A DNA stretch of 64,000 bases from JBLIRR01 sp049472395 (GCA_049472395.1 JBLIRR010000018.1:1-64000), one strand, 5' to 3'. Positions 7,501-17,035 are shown, counted from the first letter of the stretch. Numbers and translations: made by a program. Notes: generated from the sequence alone by a model not told the origin.

Positions 7501-10047
7501 AAAGGCACGCTTCTTTGTGCACAACTCATCGTGAGCTGTGTTTTCCACGTACCATGTCTCTATTTCTTTCAGCAATCCTGATTTCCAGGTTACCGTGCCA
7601 TCACCCTGCCAGGTGGCGATGTATTCCAGTTTCTTCCGACCGTGAGTGAACGGATCATCAGGATCTTCGGACAGCTGATAATCGGTTACCGTCACCCGCT
7701 GATGGCCGGCGACGTAAATCATACGTTCTGGGTCCAGTTTCGAGGCCTTTATCAATTTCCAGGTTTTGGTGATGTCGCTGAGCGCCTCCAACTCGGCCGG
7801 TTCCCAGCCGGCTTTCAACTCCCTCTTAAGCTGGGTCCAAAGGCTCTGTTGGCTGAAATCGGGGTCATCATCTGCGAATGGCAACAACTCCAGCAGGCCT
7901 GGATAATGGCGAACGATATCGATGATGTCGTTGATGCTTTGAGTGAAGTCTAGTAGGCTCAGTTTGAATTCGGTTGGATTATGGCCCGTCAACCAGCGCA
8001 TTGCCTCGTATGAACCCCGATTAGGCGTGCCGAGCATCAAGAAGCGGCTATTAGGCAGCTGTGTAATGCGGCGCCAGATCGTCGCTCCCCGTCCACTATC
8101 GGTCAGCATCGTTCGCACCACTAGACCACCCATGGAGTGCGCTATCAGATGCACGGATTGATTGGTGCGTTCCACATCAGGCAGCCACTTCTCCAAGTTG
8201 TCTGCCAGTTTCGAGGCTGCATCCCGCACAGAAAGGCGCCAATCATAAGGGAAAATTTCCACACGGTGGCTACGTGTCAGATACTCCAGCAGCGGCCCGT
8301 AAAAATCGTCAAGGATATCTGTCGGCATGACACCGGCAGCATTTTTGCGCAGGCGTTTAAGACCACCGCGTAATAGCCGCCAGTAATTCACCCAGATCTC
8401 TTCACCCTTGGCATTTAGCTCGCTTCCCATCGTGCCCGGCAGCACTACTGCCAGCGGCTGCGGTGCAGTCTTTGCCCGGCTGCGACGCACTGCCTCGCGC
8501 CATTTGGGTACCTCATGTTTGGCCTCCTGAAGCGGTTGAAAACCGCCATCGGCACCTTCACGCCGAGTCAGCCCATTCACTAGCCAACGGACACTCTTGG
8601 CATTATCGAAATAACTGAAGTGATTGACTTCAGCTCCTTTATCTAATAGAAATCGCGCTCCTTTTTCCGGGCGGCGTAGTCCGCCATACATAGACCCGGT
8701 GTTAACTACCAGGTCATGATAAGCACCATAGAACCAATCCACTGCCAACAGTTTGATTTGGCCGAACAGATTGTCGCCTTCGATATCCCCCGCGATGACT
8801 GTGAGATCGGACGTGGTCAGAAGATCCGGCAGATGCAAAAAGCGGGTGAACGCCGAACCAGGCATCATTGCCTCCAGCCCCGGCAAGGTGCGTGGATCGG
8901 TGCGCTCCTTCACCAACGCCAGAAGAAAATCGGCCACGTCACCAAAAAGCCCGTTGCCGCAAATGAAATCGAGCACTGAGAGCCAGCGATCAAGACGGCC
9001 CGAGGCCAAGGTGGTGCCTCGGGCGGGACATGCCACGCGTACGAAGCGATCAATAGTGAAGCGTTTCGTATCCAGAAGCTCCAGTAACTCTTCCAGCCGG
9101 TGTCGATCTTTATCATAAGCATCATTCCGCTCTTTTGCAGCTTTTGCTTCCAATGGACCAAGGCCAAGTTGTTCCGCCATAGTGCGGTCAGTAGCAAAGA
9201 GGCTCTCCAGCGTATCGGTCTTGAGAGTGTCCTTATCTTTGTCACGTTGGGCAAGACACAGCAGTTCACCCACCAATCCGCCACGTGAGTGTGTAACGAG
9301 ATGGATGGGTGTCTTATCCGGCAGCCGCTTTACCAGTTCAAGCGCATTCTGAATAGGGCTTTCTGTAAGTGTGCGATGTTCCCATGCATAGACACGCTCG
9401 GCATAGATCTCGCTCATCTTCGAGCGTGCCGCTATTTGCGCATCCCCTTTTGACTCCCAAAGTTTTCCAAAGCTTCCATAGCAACTGGAGGCCGTGCCAT
9501 GAATGAAGAGCAGAATCGGCTGATCGGGTGTACTTGGCAACTTCTCGTTCTTTGGTATAGCTGTGAGGCTGAAAGAGTCCTCCAGAGAACAGCGGTAGAG
9601 CTCGGGATCATTGCCGTGTAACAGTTTCTTCTCAAGTGCCTTGCCCAACTTCCCCACTGTCTTGTCCTTGAGATCCACACCGAAGAATTCCAGCACCTTG
9701 ATACCAATGCCCAACAAGCCGCGCTTAGTACCCTTGCCCGCGCGCAGTGAAGGCCTCACGTCAATCTCCCACACCTCGCTGGAGCCATCGCGCCCCAGGG
9801 TTTTTCTGCCCCGTTCGTGAATCAAATCGTCTGCACGGCTCCACATCACAAAGCCATTTTTATAAACTATCCGCACCACCTCATCCCCGGCCGCCTCCAC
9901 CTCAACCACTCCGGCATCACGCGCCGTGCCGGGCACCAAGGTACGAAGATGTTTAAGATCAATACTAGATGAAACGACTTGCTTATCTATGCCTCCCTTT
10001 TCGATGCCCTCTTGTTCAATACCGCGTAGTCGATAACTCTTCGTCAT
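4543..10047 (-). CDS. Giant dual alpha/beta-hydrolase - CHAT protease - helical repeat protein
   Basis: 1834 residues. An alpha/beta-hydrolase-like domain has LLFIHGTASS and the nucleophile elbow HSRGG (Ser254). A second, lipase/LCAT-like domain has LPGTMGSELN and HSMGG (Ser638). A CHAT (caspase-like, clan CD) domain at about 1240-1480 has the catalytic pair AGHG (His1342) and INCCHLG (Cys1404). The C-terminal ~330 residues are helical and TPR-like. I prefer the ATG at 10047 (GAGGGAG 8 bp upstream) over an upstream in-frame ATG at 10134. It lies 89 bp downstream of a metacaspase gene and is probably co-transcribed. CHAT proteins often act as triggered proteases, so a role in defence, cell death or signalling is inferred. 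Substrates unknown. Confidence 0.8.
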   Translation of the reverse strand: MTKSYRLRGIEQEGIEKGGIDKQVVSSSIDLKHLRTLVPGTARDAGVVEVEAAGDEVVRIVYKNGFVMWSRADDLIHERGRKTLGRDGSSEVWEIDVRPSLRAGKGTKRGLLGIGIKVLEFFGVDLKDKTVGKLGKALEKKLLHGNDPELYRCSLEDSFSLTAIPKNEKLPSTPDQPILLFIHGTASSCYGSFGKLWESKGDAQIAARSKMSEIYAERVYAWEHRTLTESPIQNALELVKRLPDKTPIHLVTHSRGGLVGELLCLAQRDKDKDTLKTDTLESLFATDRTMAEQLGLGPLEAKAAKERNDAYDKDRHRLEELLELLDTKRFTIDRFVRVACPARGTTLASGRLDRWLSVLDFICGNGLFGDVADFLLALVKERTDPRTLPGLEAMMPGSAFTRFLHLPDLLTTSDLTVIAGDIEGDNLFGQIKLLAVDWFYGAYHDLVVNTGSMYGGLRRPEKGARFLLDKGAEVNHFSYFDNAKSVRWLVNGLTRREGADGGFQPLQEAKHEVPKWREAVRRSRAKTAPQPLAVVLPGTMGSELNAKGEEIWVNYWRLLRGGLKRLRKNAAGVMPTDILDDFYGPLLEYLTRSHRVEIFPYDWRLSVRDAASKLADNLEKWLPDVERTNQSVHLIAHSMGGLVVRTMLTDSGRGATIWRRITQLPNSRFLMLGTPNRGSYEAMRWLTGHNPTEFKLSLLDFTQSINDIIDIVRHYPGLLELLPFADDDPDFSQQSLWTQLKRELKAGWEPAELEALSDITKTWKLIKASKLDPERMIYVAGHQRVTVTDYQLSEDPDDPFTHGRKKLEYIATWQGDGTVTWKSGLLKEIETWYVENTAHDELCTKKRAFPGYLDLLTKGSTTLLKKRPSALSRAEGEPERFVLQQIPFPDYIPDERSARSFGFGPSRLTEEVMEETVLPIIRVSIIHGDLAYANHHVLVGHYKGDTIVSAEAALDKRLGNSLTQRMLLGIYPGSLKTHALFCNQKPDAKPAGALVIGLGQVGELSPGLLMTGVHKAMLDFALQMAQRPQKDQDQPSGVCALKLTCMLVGSGAGGVTVRDSIESILRGAVDTNEKLVDSGLDNKVLIEEIEFLELYEDVAIAAAEALEGVLTDGELATVVEWSDRAIKAGQGGRRRVHCDEAPDWWHRLEIIEEKGHDGLRFIATTDRARAEETQATGQLRLADSFIKLASQSPRVNAVAAKTLFEMLLPNRLKELAPRQTDLVLLVDEISARYPWELLEDRQSSTNRPPAVAAGLVRQLKSRHYRPSPAHANEAKAFVVGNPDLQDWHEFPDLPGARQEAHSVAALLAARGYFVQECIDENADSIINGLHSNAWRILHLAGHGEHEFSLIEQTKTKESCASCGQSLPEKQKRVSGMVIGYKTFLTPGDVEQMRWVPELVFINCCHLGKTLPKKPRDYNLLAANLAVQFIRMGVKAVVAAGWAVDDGAAQAFSKSFYTHLLDGYTFGDAVRAARGEIWVQYPGVNTWGAYQCYGDPSYRLYGNGKTLLHNENRLFHSPIELVAQLQNLNQSIRMESRDTSDAGDTLESSRKKIASLTERIPENQEKSWHKRGDVAIAYGLVWGELGDYAKAIDWLEKSFKAEKGDIPVRAIEQYANFQVRHAGEEWQQLQSAKASSHSEQTRLALIEKIKKAITSISFLCKCAPTVERFNLLGSAYKRLMQVHDDQKSRQKALVNMTNYYRRAYELSKEKLDLYSFTNWVLARALGESDLAVLRDECKQMIEIAQKRDAEEPSFWSSVAEYDLEVVILLAQPEITAEGAKESVERIISGYRDACKRGASPREMASVCENLDFIIAMSTSAPKPLRDALAAIRAAI

Positions 10048-10136
10048 GATGAACGCTCCCTCTTTTACACACTTGATATTTTTGTTTTGTCTCCATGCTC
10101 TGCATTCCTGGTCTTCAGGCGTGGCGCTTCGCACCC

Positions 10137-10982
10137 TTACACCATCGGCGAGAGAAACAACCGATCGAACCGGTTCTTCCGCCCTTCGAGTTGCGGCACC
10201 TGCTCGTAGTTGCCCTGCTTGAGTTTGGCCAATGTCTTGCTATGCAAGCCGCAATAGCTGATTTCTCCTTGTGCTTCGGTAAGTGTAGCGACAAGATGGT
10301 ATGTCAGCGCGCCATTGAAACTGTTGCCGATGTAAGCGTCGGCCGATGTCTGGGTATCGCGACAACCGGTGATCAGTAGCTCGGGGATATCCGCCTCCAC
10401 GATGTCGGAATTCTTACGCCGCGCCCGCGGGGAGGCGCGCAGTTCACCGCGCAGCTTGCCACGCAGTTTGCGCCCGGATTCCGCGGCCATGATGTCCCAG
10501 GGATTAGGCAGATAGCGCGGAATCATCGGTGCATCGGGTGGCAGCAGGGCACGGGTATTGGTACCGGAGTGGCAACAATCCATGATGACGGTCAGACTCA
10601 CACCCGCGCGCAGCTTGTTGAAAGTTTTCCGCAGCCAGTCGTCGGTGAGCGGATCCTTCCAATCAAGATCAGTTGGGCACAGGATCTCATCACGGTTATC
10701 AGCCTCGTCACCATCATCGTCCGGCACATTGGCCCCATGGCCGGAGTAATGCAGTAACAACACATCACCCTTATGCCCTTTGCCCACCAAGTCACGGATC
10801 GCCGCCTGCATCGCCTTTTTGGTCGCATCATAGTCGGTGAGTATAGCGATGTCACTTGTCTTGAAGCCATAAAGCTTGGTGAGTACACCCTGCATGTTCT
10901 CCACATCATTCACACACCCCCGCAAATCCGCGCCGGGGATTTTGTAACGGTTGATACCAATTAACACTGCTCGTTTTGTCAT
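10137..10982 (-). CDS. Metacaspase-like peptidase (C14 family)
   Basis: 281 residues with a caspase-fold catalytic pair: HYSGHG (His82) and MDCCHSG (Cys137). The N-terminus KRAVLIGINRY is the usual first strand of the p20 domain. An LLITGCRDTQTSADA segment matches the p10-like region of type I metacaspases, which cleave after Arg/Lys. There is no signal peptide or pro-domain, so it is probably cytoplasmic. AAGGAG lies 7 bp before the ATG. It is the first gene of a two-gene unit with the CHAT protein at 4543-10047. Two different clan CD protease types in one cassette suggests a proteolytic cascade or paired effector and sensor (inference). Confidence 0.85.
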   Translation of the reverse strand: MTKRAVLIGINRYKIPGADLRGCVNDVENMQGVLTKLYGFKTSDIAILTDYDATKKAMQAAIRDLVGKGHKGDVLLLHYSGHGANVPDDDGDEADNRDEILCPTDLDWKDPLTDDWLRKTFNKLRAGVSLTVIMDCCHSGTNTRALLPPDAPMIPRYLPNPWDIMAAESGRKLRGKLRGELRASPRARRKNSDIVEADIPELLITGCRDTQTSADAYIGNSFNGALTYHLVATLTEAQGEISYCGLHSKTLAKLKQGNYEQVPQLEGRKNRFDRLFLSPMV

Positions 10983-11143
10983 GATTTACTCCTTGTTGAA
11001 CCATACAACCATAAGAAAATTATAAGAACCTTAAGAATTTTCTTCATGAATAGAAGTATATGCTGAACTTTTAGCTTTTGTCAAGAATAAAGAAATTGCA
11101 AATACCGGATCAGGAGTTCTGGCTGATAGAAATTCAAGCAATT

Positions 11144-14100
11144 CTAATCTTGGAACAGACCCATTCCCTTCTCTATAGCCTGTATCAAATAAGGACGAAG
11201 CTTTTGAGGAGGAATGATATCATGAATAGATCCAACCTTTTGTGCCCGTTCCACTGAGTGGACCTGATCAAACCTTTGTGCCAGGGCAGTTTGTTTTTCG
11301 GAGTGCACTTTTTTAAAAAGCTCATCAAACTCTTTTTGACCAAAAGCACTCTCTTTTTTTATGCGCCTCTGGGCATTAACAATACGCGAATCTGCATAGG
11401 TCTCTTTGAGTACTTTTCTTGGAAAAACAACTACTGCAGCAGGTGCTCCCCCTATCACCGATGCATAGGTTCCCTCAAGGGCAACGGCAAGAAGCTTCGA
11501 ATTGAGAGTACGTGAAAAAACCACATAGGCTCCCCCATGATACCGTGCGACTATTACGAAAATAATCGGGCCTTTAAAATTGACTATTGCCCGCCCGATC
11601 TCAGCGCCATACTCAAGCTGCAATTTTCGCAATGACTCTGGTGAGCCGTCAAACCCGGATAGATTGGCCAATATCACAAGAGGTAAACATCCGCTAAAGG
11701 CGTTGATAGCCCGAGCAAGTTTTTTTGATGACTGCGGAAAAAGCGTTCCTCCGCTCCAGGACTCAGGACCATCATGGGGAATCTTGCCAAGCCTGGCCAG
11801 GGACCTGCTCTCTATTCCGAGCATTCCGACAGCATAACCACCCACCCGTGTCTCCCACACAATTGCGGTCTCTGCATCTTTCATCATGTGCCATCGCTCA
11901 AGAAAATCCGTGTCATGATCCTTGACCGCCTCCATCACCTGTCTCATATCAAAGGGTTTTTTCCTCTCAGGATTAAGTTCTTTACTGAAAATATCTCCAA
12001 TATATGAAAATCCCTGACCCAAATGATCCACATAAGGCGATGTGCAGATATCGCGATCATATGTGTCCTGTGTGCACTGCCTGTTAGGAAAAATCTTGCC
12101 ATGCTCTCTATAGGTAAAGCTGTAATGCTGAAAAAGGACCTTATATGCCTCGAACAGATTTTTTACCTTTATTTGTGCCTGACCATTGGGTCCCATGATT
12201 CTCTCGACTCCTCCTATACCAATATTGTCTTCTGCAGATACACTGCCGGAGAAATCCAATGCTTTTTTCCCCGTAAGCAGCATAGAGGCATCCTCGGTCA
12301 TTATCAATATCCCTTTAGTGTGCATAAGCATGGTTGCTTCCGCATTCCAATATGATTGAGCGCCCACGTTCACGCCGGATACAATAAGATTAATCTCTCC
12401 TCCTTGTTGAGTAAATTCTATGATTCGTTTAAGGGCCCGTGCTGTCCAATCCAAATTTTCCGTGCCGCTGTCCATTTCTATCTTTGCCCCTGCTGATATG
12501 GGCACCCATTCTACAGGCAATTGCCTCTCTTGCGCTAAATCCAATGCGGCGATTACCCGGCGGCATTCTTTTTCAGCAAGCGCGCCCATATCGAGAGTAG
12601 TATCCACTAGCACAATAATTCTCCTTATGCCATGGGGATAGAGGGAAGAGTAATTGGTAATCATACCAAATACAATATTACTCATATTCTGGCCATAGGG
12701 TCTGGCATGCACGGAAAATGTTTCTTGATCGCCTGTGTCCTCATTTACTTTTATATCATATTCAATAAAACTACCTGGCGGATTATCATCATGGTCAAAG
12801 TGTCCCACCCCCATATACGTGAGCATTTTAATAATTTCATAAGGATACACGTTCCCCCTCTGTTTAGCGCGGGCTATCTTCGTTCCATAGCCATCTGTCA
12901 TCGGCTTAATGATCTTCATCGTGGGGGGGCGATTCTCCATAGTAATATGATCTTGAGATATATTAGTAAAGTGAAATTCAAGGTATTGCTTTTTTGTGCG
13001 CGCATATACGATAGCCTTCTCAAGCCCTAATCCTCTCACACGCGGCGCAAGCCGTGGAACATAAGTTTTAATTTGTCGTAAATTAATCGTGAGTAATGAA
13101 CGAACATGGATAATAATTCTATTAAAATATTTTCTGCCCTTTCCCCTGGATTGCTCGGCGCTTAATGCATAAATTGCTTCCATAAGGGCATACTCAAAGG
13201 TCACGATTTTTTTGATGGTATTGTCTTCGCCAATCTCAGCCTTACTTTCCGTCACATCAACCAGGGCAATTAATCGTTCGTCTTGTTGGTTATTTTTCGC
13301 TGTGGCAGAGAGTAGATAGACAATTTCACTTGAATAAAGGATCTTCAGATCAAAATGAGCTAAACGATCCACTTTTAATTCCCGGTAAAACAGCGGATTA
13401 AATGAGTTGCGATGCGCATCTTTTTCCCATTTTTTATCCTGGTCGAGGATAAATGTATGGTAGGAAAAATCCTGTGTTTCGTAAAACATCCCAAGGCAAC
13501 ACCACCTCACAGGAAAGCTCTGTCTATATAAGTATTGGATGAGACTTTCCTCCCTCTCTTTATCTTTCGTCCCCCGGACAGAGATAAGAATAATAAGCTC
13601 CGGTTGTGTTGTAAATGTAGTTCTATCGAAATAACGGGAAAGCTCTCGAATATTTTCACCGCACCCATCTTCATCCACAACCGCTATAATGGTCTCACAC
13701 ATCTCTTGCCCTTTTTTGCAGCTCATATGATAAAAGAGTACTTCATTCTCATTTATCACCTTGCCTGATACCCAATCCCTGTCTCTATTAAAGTATTTGG
13801 CTAAAAGTTCCAGTGCGCGCGCGCGTTTTACTTTCTTTTTGTCAAACGCGAGTGTAATCAATTCAAATACAATATAATGTCCCGTATCTATTATATTTTG
13901 AACAATATCCGCTTGTTTCCCCTCATTGCTGACGGTTTTTTCAGCGAGCTGGGCTATTTCTCTCACTTGCGCTTTTCGCTTCTCTTTTATTGCTTCCAAA
14001 AAGATACTATCTATTAAATGGAAACGCCCCTGGATCGCTGCATCAGCGAGGGATGGCGTCTGGTTCACCGAAAGAAGAGCAATTTCATCAAGTATATCAA

Positions 14101-16684
14101 AAATTTTCTGCGCAAATGTTTTTAAATCGGGAAAGTCCTTCATAGCATAAAGGGTTGAGCGAAGCACTTCTTGTTTTATTTTCAAATTAGCGTGGGATTT
14201 GTATATACGAAACAAAGAGCGATTATACCTTTCCTCTTCATGCCCTCCCTCATGAGGATACCACTTAATGGCACGATCAAGACTGTCCAGAAATTGTTTG
14301 GGCAAACCCTCTTTTTGACAGTCATTGCGGATGAAGAAGTGCATAAGAAGTTCCTGATAATTAGCCGCCCTGGCAAAGCCTTCTGATTTAATTTGTGCAT
14401 GAGAAAAAAGATTTTCAATGGCAACATAACTTTCTAAAACAGCGAGAAAGCATTCAATAATTTTCTTTTGAAATGATGGATTATTGCGGACAAAATCAAG
14501 CATTTTCTCGAGAAGAATCACTGCATCCTCTTCATAATCATAGCCGAGAAATGCAGCTAAAAACTCTCTCTCCATAATATACCATTCTAAAGTACTGCTA
14601 TGCACCGCTGAGTTCTGAAAAGAGACCCGTGCACGAAGGGGCTCTTTTTCAATATCCGTATCCCCACCTATCTCCATCTGGATCAAAGGCTGGCCTGCAG
14701 CGACTTGCTCCCCTTCTCTTACGCAGAGGGCCTTTACTTTAGCGTTTTCGGGAGCCTCTATACTCATCACCAATTTCATCGCTTCAAGCTCTAACAAAAG
14801 ATCCCCTTTGTGCACAGCCTGACCGGGCTTTACAGCACAGGAAATGACAATTGCGGGTGACGGAGCTTTTATACAATCACTCGCTTCTATTTCAATGCAG
14901 TAAGGGACTCCATTTACCTCACATTGAAACACATCATCCCGCGGTACCATTTGAATAAAGTACCGTTTACTGTTATAGATAAGAATAGCTTCATGCTCAT
15001 TTTTATGGTACTGCACTGGGAGAAGCTCTCCCTCGATTTTCAAATGAAAGATAGTATTCCCAACGGCTTTTACCAAAAAAAGATAGGTATGCCCTGCCAC
15101 ATGAAGATTTATTTCATACCCATGGGATGAAGGAATATCTCGAGGTTGTCCAATACGGCTCCATTGTTTTTTAAAATTCACAAGTTCCTCTAAAGACAAA
15201 GAAATGGCCTTTTCAATAGCGCAGGCCATGAGTGCAATATCCCACTTATCCCTGCCTATAATATCATCCTTGCTTCTCAGAAGTTCTTCAACAAATTGGG
15301 TATGCACACCGCCCTGGCGAATTTCCGGGCAATTCAACAGTCCTATCAGAAAGGCCCGGTTAGACGTCCCCCCTTCAATTTTGATTCTCATCTCCTCAAG
15401 AGCGCGCACAAGGCGGGAGATTGCCTCTTCCCGATTGTGCCCTTTTGCGATTATTTTTGCAATCATGGAATCGAATTCCGCGGGTATACTGCTTCCCTCT
15501 TCAAATCCCGTGTCTATCCTGATACCAGGACCTCCGGGAGGTTTAAACAGGGAAACCTTTCCCGGGGCCGGAGCAAATTTTCTATCCGGATCTTCTGCAT
15601 TTAACCGCACCTCAATAGCCACCCCTTCTGAGCTTTCTGTTGTTTGATCGAGTTTCTTTCCGCATGCCACCATGAGCTGTCCTTTCACAAGATCAATATT
15701 GTATATCTGCTCAGTAATAGGATGTTCGACCTGCAGTCGCGTATTGACCTCCATAAAATAAAACTGTCTCTTTTCAAAATCATAAAGAAATTCCACAGTC
15801 CCGGCATTTTCGTAATGAGCCTTACGAATGAGGCGTGCGGCTGCCCTCTCAATCTCCTCTGTCGTCTCGTGTGCAAGGCCTGGCGGAGGGGTTTCTTCAA
15901 TTATCTTTTGATTCCGGCGCTGCACAGAGCAATCACGGACACCGAAGGTTCTTACATTGCCATAATGATCAGCCAATACCTGTACCTCCAGGTGTCGCGC
16001 TTTCTCTACCAGATGTTCCATAAATACTATATTTTCGCCTGTTATACGAAGCGCTTCTTCTCGTGCAGACAGATATTGTGCCTCCAATTCTTCAGGGGTC
16101 CTGACAAATCTGATACCGCGTCCTCCCCCTGTATTTGAAGCTTTAATGATAACAGGATAACCAATGCGCTCTGCACTCATGCAAGCCTCTTCCACATCCT
16201 TGACAGGCCCTTTACTCCACGGCAATATGGGAACATTCGTAGCTTCAGCCACTTCCTTGGCTGATATTTTATCTCCTAAAAGGGCCATTGACCAAGAACT
16301 TGGCCCAATAAACACAAGGCCGGCTTCTTCAACCATCCCGGCAAAGGCGGCATCTTCAGCCAAGAATCCCCATCCCACCCATACTCCTTGACAGTTCGTG
16401 GATTTGAGCGCATTGAGCATAAGTTTCCTGTTAAGATAGGCAGAGCCTTGATTTTTATCAAAACCAGCAATAGTGGATAATGGGCAGGATACATCTGCTT
16501 CGGTAACAAAAAGCCCTTCTCGTTCCATATCAAGATACAAAGCAACAGTAGTAAAGTCAGTGTGATAAAGGATATTATACTCCTTCACCGCCCGGATAAA
16601 ACGGATAGCAGCTTCGCCCCGATTGATGATTCCTATTCGTGATATGCGCTCAAGTGTCGCTCTGCTTTCTTTTTTCTTTTTCAT
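11144..16684 (-). CDS. Single-chain biotin-dependent acyl-CoA carboxylase, eukaryote-like fusion
   Basis: 1846 residues. Biotin carboxylase covers about 13-470, with an ATP-grasp glycine loop (GGGRG near residue 186) and EVQVLAD. The biotinyl domain has EAMKL with the acceptor at Lys637. A ~560-residue central region lacks bacterial counterparts I recognise but corresponds in position to the eukaryotic acetyl-CoA carboxylase core. The carboxyltransferase region is about 1250-1840, with IMGPNGQAQ, ANLSGFDGSPE and YHGGAYVVFS, in eukaryotic order. Most bacteria use separate AccA/B/C/D; eukaryotic ACC is about 2200 residues. Expected reaction: ATP-dependent carboxylation of acetyl-CoA (or propionyl-CoA) to feed fatty acid synthesis. 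Monocistronic; a GTCTCC-type neighbour was not found. Confidence 0.85.
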   Translation of the reverse strand: MKKKKESRATLERISRIGIINRGEAAIRFIRAVKEYNILYHTDFTTVALYLDMEREGLFVTEADVSCPLSTIAGFDKNQGSAYLNRKLMLNALKSTNCQGVWVGWGFLAEDAAFAGMVEEAGLVFIGPSSWSMALLGDKISAKEVAEATNVPILPWSKGPVKDVEEACMSAERIGYPVIIKASNTGGGRGIRFVRTPEELEAQYLSAREEALRITGENIVFMEHLVEKARHLEVQVLADHYGNVRTFGVRDCSVQRRNQKIIEETPPPGLAHETTEEIERAAARLIRKAHYENAGTVEFLYDFEKRQFYFMEVNTRLQVEHPITEQIYNIDLVKGQLMVACGKKLDQTTESSEGVAIEVRLNAEDPDRKFAPAPGKVSLFKPPGGPGIRIDTGFEEGSSIPAEFDSMIAKIIAKGHNREEAISRLVRALEEMRIKIEGGTSNRAFLIGLLNCPEIRQGGVHTQFVEELLRSKDDIIGRDKWDIALMACAIEKAISLSLEELVNFKKQWSRIGQPRDIPSSHGYEINLHVAGHTYLFLVKAVGNTIFHLKIEGELLPVQYHKNEHEAILIYNSKRYFIQMVPRDDVFQCEVNGVPYCIEIEASDCIKAPSPAIVISCAVKPGQAVHKGDLLLELEAMKLVMSIEAPENAKVKALCVREGEQVAAGQPLIQMEIGGDTDIEKEPLRARVSFQNSAVHSSTLEWYIMEREFLAAFLGYDYEEDAVILLEKMLDFVRNNPSFQKKIIECFLAVLESYVAIENLFSHAQIKSEGFARAANYQELLMHFFIRNDCQKEGLPKQFLDSLDRAIKWYPHEGGHEEERYNRSLFRIYKSHANLKIKQEVLRSTLYAMKDFPDLKTFAQKIFDILDEIALLSVNQTPSLADAAIQGRFHLIDSIFLEAIKEKRKAQVREIAQLAEKTVSNEGKQADIVQNIIDTGHYIVFELITLAFDKKKVKRARALELLAKYFNRDRDWVSGKVINENEVLFYHMSCKKGQEMCETIIAVVDEDGCGENIRELSRYFDRTTFTTQPELIILISVRGTKDKEREESLIQYLYRQSFPVRWCCLGMFYETQDFSYHTFILDQDKKWEKDAHRNSFNPLFYRELKVDRLAHFDLKILYSSEIVYLLSATAKNNQQDERLIALVDVTESKAEIGEDNTIKKIVTFEYALMEAIYALSAEQSRGKGRKYFNRIIIHVRSLLTINLRQIKTYVPRLAPRVRGLGLEKAIVYARTKKQYLEFHFTNISQDHITMENRPPTMKIIKPMTDGYGTKIARAKQRGNVYPYEIIKMLTYMGVGHFDHDDNPPGSFIEYDIKVNEDTGDQETFSVHARPYGQNMSNIVFGMITNYSSLYPHGIRRIIVLVDTTLDMGALAEKECRRVIAALDLAQERQLPVEWVPISAGAKIEMDSGTENLDWTARALKRIIEFTQQGGEINLIVSGVNVGAQSYWNAEATMLMHTKGILIMTEDASMLLTGKKALDFSGSVSAEDNIGIGGVERIMGPNGQAQIKVKNLFEAYKVLFQHYSFTYREHGKIFPNRQCTQDTYDRDICTSPYVDHLGQGFSYIGDIFSKELNPERKKPFDMRQVMEAVKDHDTDFLERWHMMKDAETAIVWETRVGGYAVGMLGIESRSLARLGKIPHDGPESWSGGTLFPQSSKKLARAINAFSGCLPLVILANLSGFDGSPESLRKLQLEYGAEIGRAIVNFKGPIIFVIVARYHGGAYVVFSRTLNSKLLAVALEGTYASVIGGAPAAVVVFPRKVLKETYADSRIVNAQRRIKKESAFGQKEFDELFKKVHSEKQTALAQRFDQVHSVERAQKVGSIHDIIPPQKLRPYLIQAIEKGMGLFQD

Positions 16685-17035
16685 ACATATCTCCTGAATT
16701 CATCAACAATTCCCTAGCTTTTTTCATCTTCAGCGTATAAAAGGGAGTGAGGCCCTTTTGGAAAGAACAATAGTTTTCTCACCATTATGCCCTTTCTATA
16801 TAGTATATAGGACTGGAGATCATAATACAATGTCAGGGCTAACTGCATTGTTGCTCAAGGACCTCTGCTATTGGTTTGGCTCAACACTCGGCTTATAACA
16901 GCAATCCCCTGCTGGAGAGTGTGCAATAATTAATTATTGCGCTTTCAGATATATATGGCGAGAGAATAAAAAGATGGATGATTCCGATAAAGAATATAAT
17001 AAGTAATAAAAGTGTCCCTATGCCGAGGATCTTTC
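16685..17035. other. Intergenic region with a perfect palindrome
   Basis: This is the divergent gap between the carboxylase and the transglutaminase-like gene. It holds an 18-bp perfect palindrome, GCAATAATTAATTATTGC, at 16923-16940, and a CAGCA/TGCTG hairpin shortly upstream. The palindrome is a plausible operator or start of a hairpin, about 95 bp before the transglutaminase start. No gene-like frame was seen. Confidence 0.45.

Larger units (their letters stand above)
4490..10990. other. GC-rich genomic insert carrying the CHAT/metacaspase pair
   Basis: Base composition changes sharply at both sides. A counted line inside (4561-4620) is 60% GC, against 45% at 3961-4020 and 40% at 11161-11220. 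Codon use inside favours G/C third positions, unlike all neighbours. The block holds exactly two co-directional genes and no transposase, integrase or tRNA. Flanks carry short ATAAGAAAA-type sequences (4468-4498 and about 11012-11030), too weak to call attachment sites. Interpretation: horizontally acquired two-gene cassette. Confidence 0.6.

Noticed and set aside
10986..11143. Attachment-site repeats flanking the GC-rich insert
   Set aside because: Only short ATAAGAAAA-like matches occur at both sides, which is expected by chance in AT-rich DNA.
12023..16138. Plus-strand frames of 100-160 codons opposite the carboxylase
   Set aside because: Shadows of the minus-strand gene; no ribosome sites or domain patterns.
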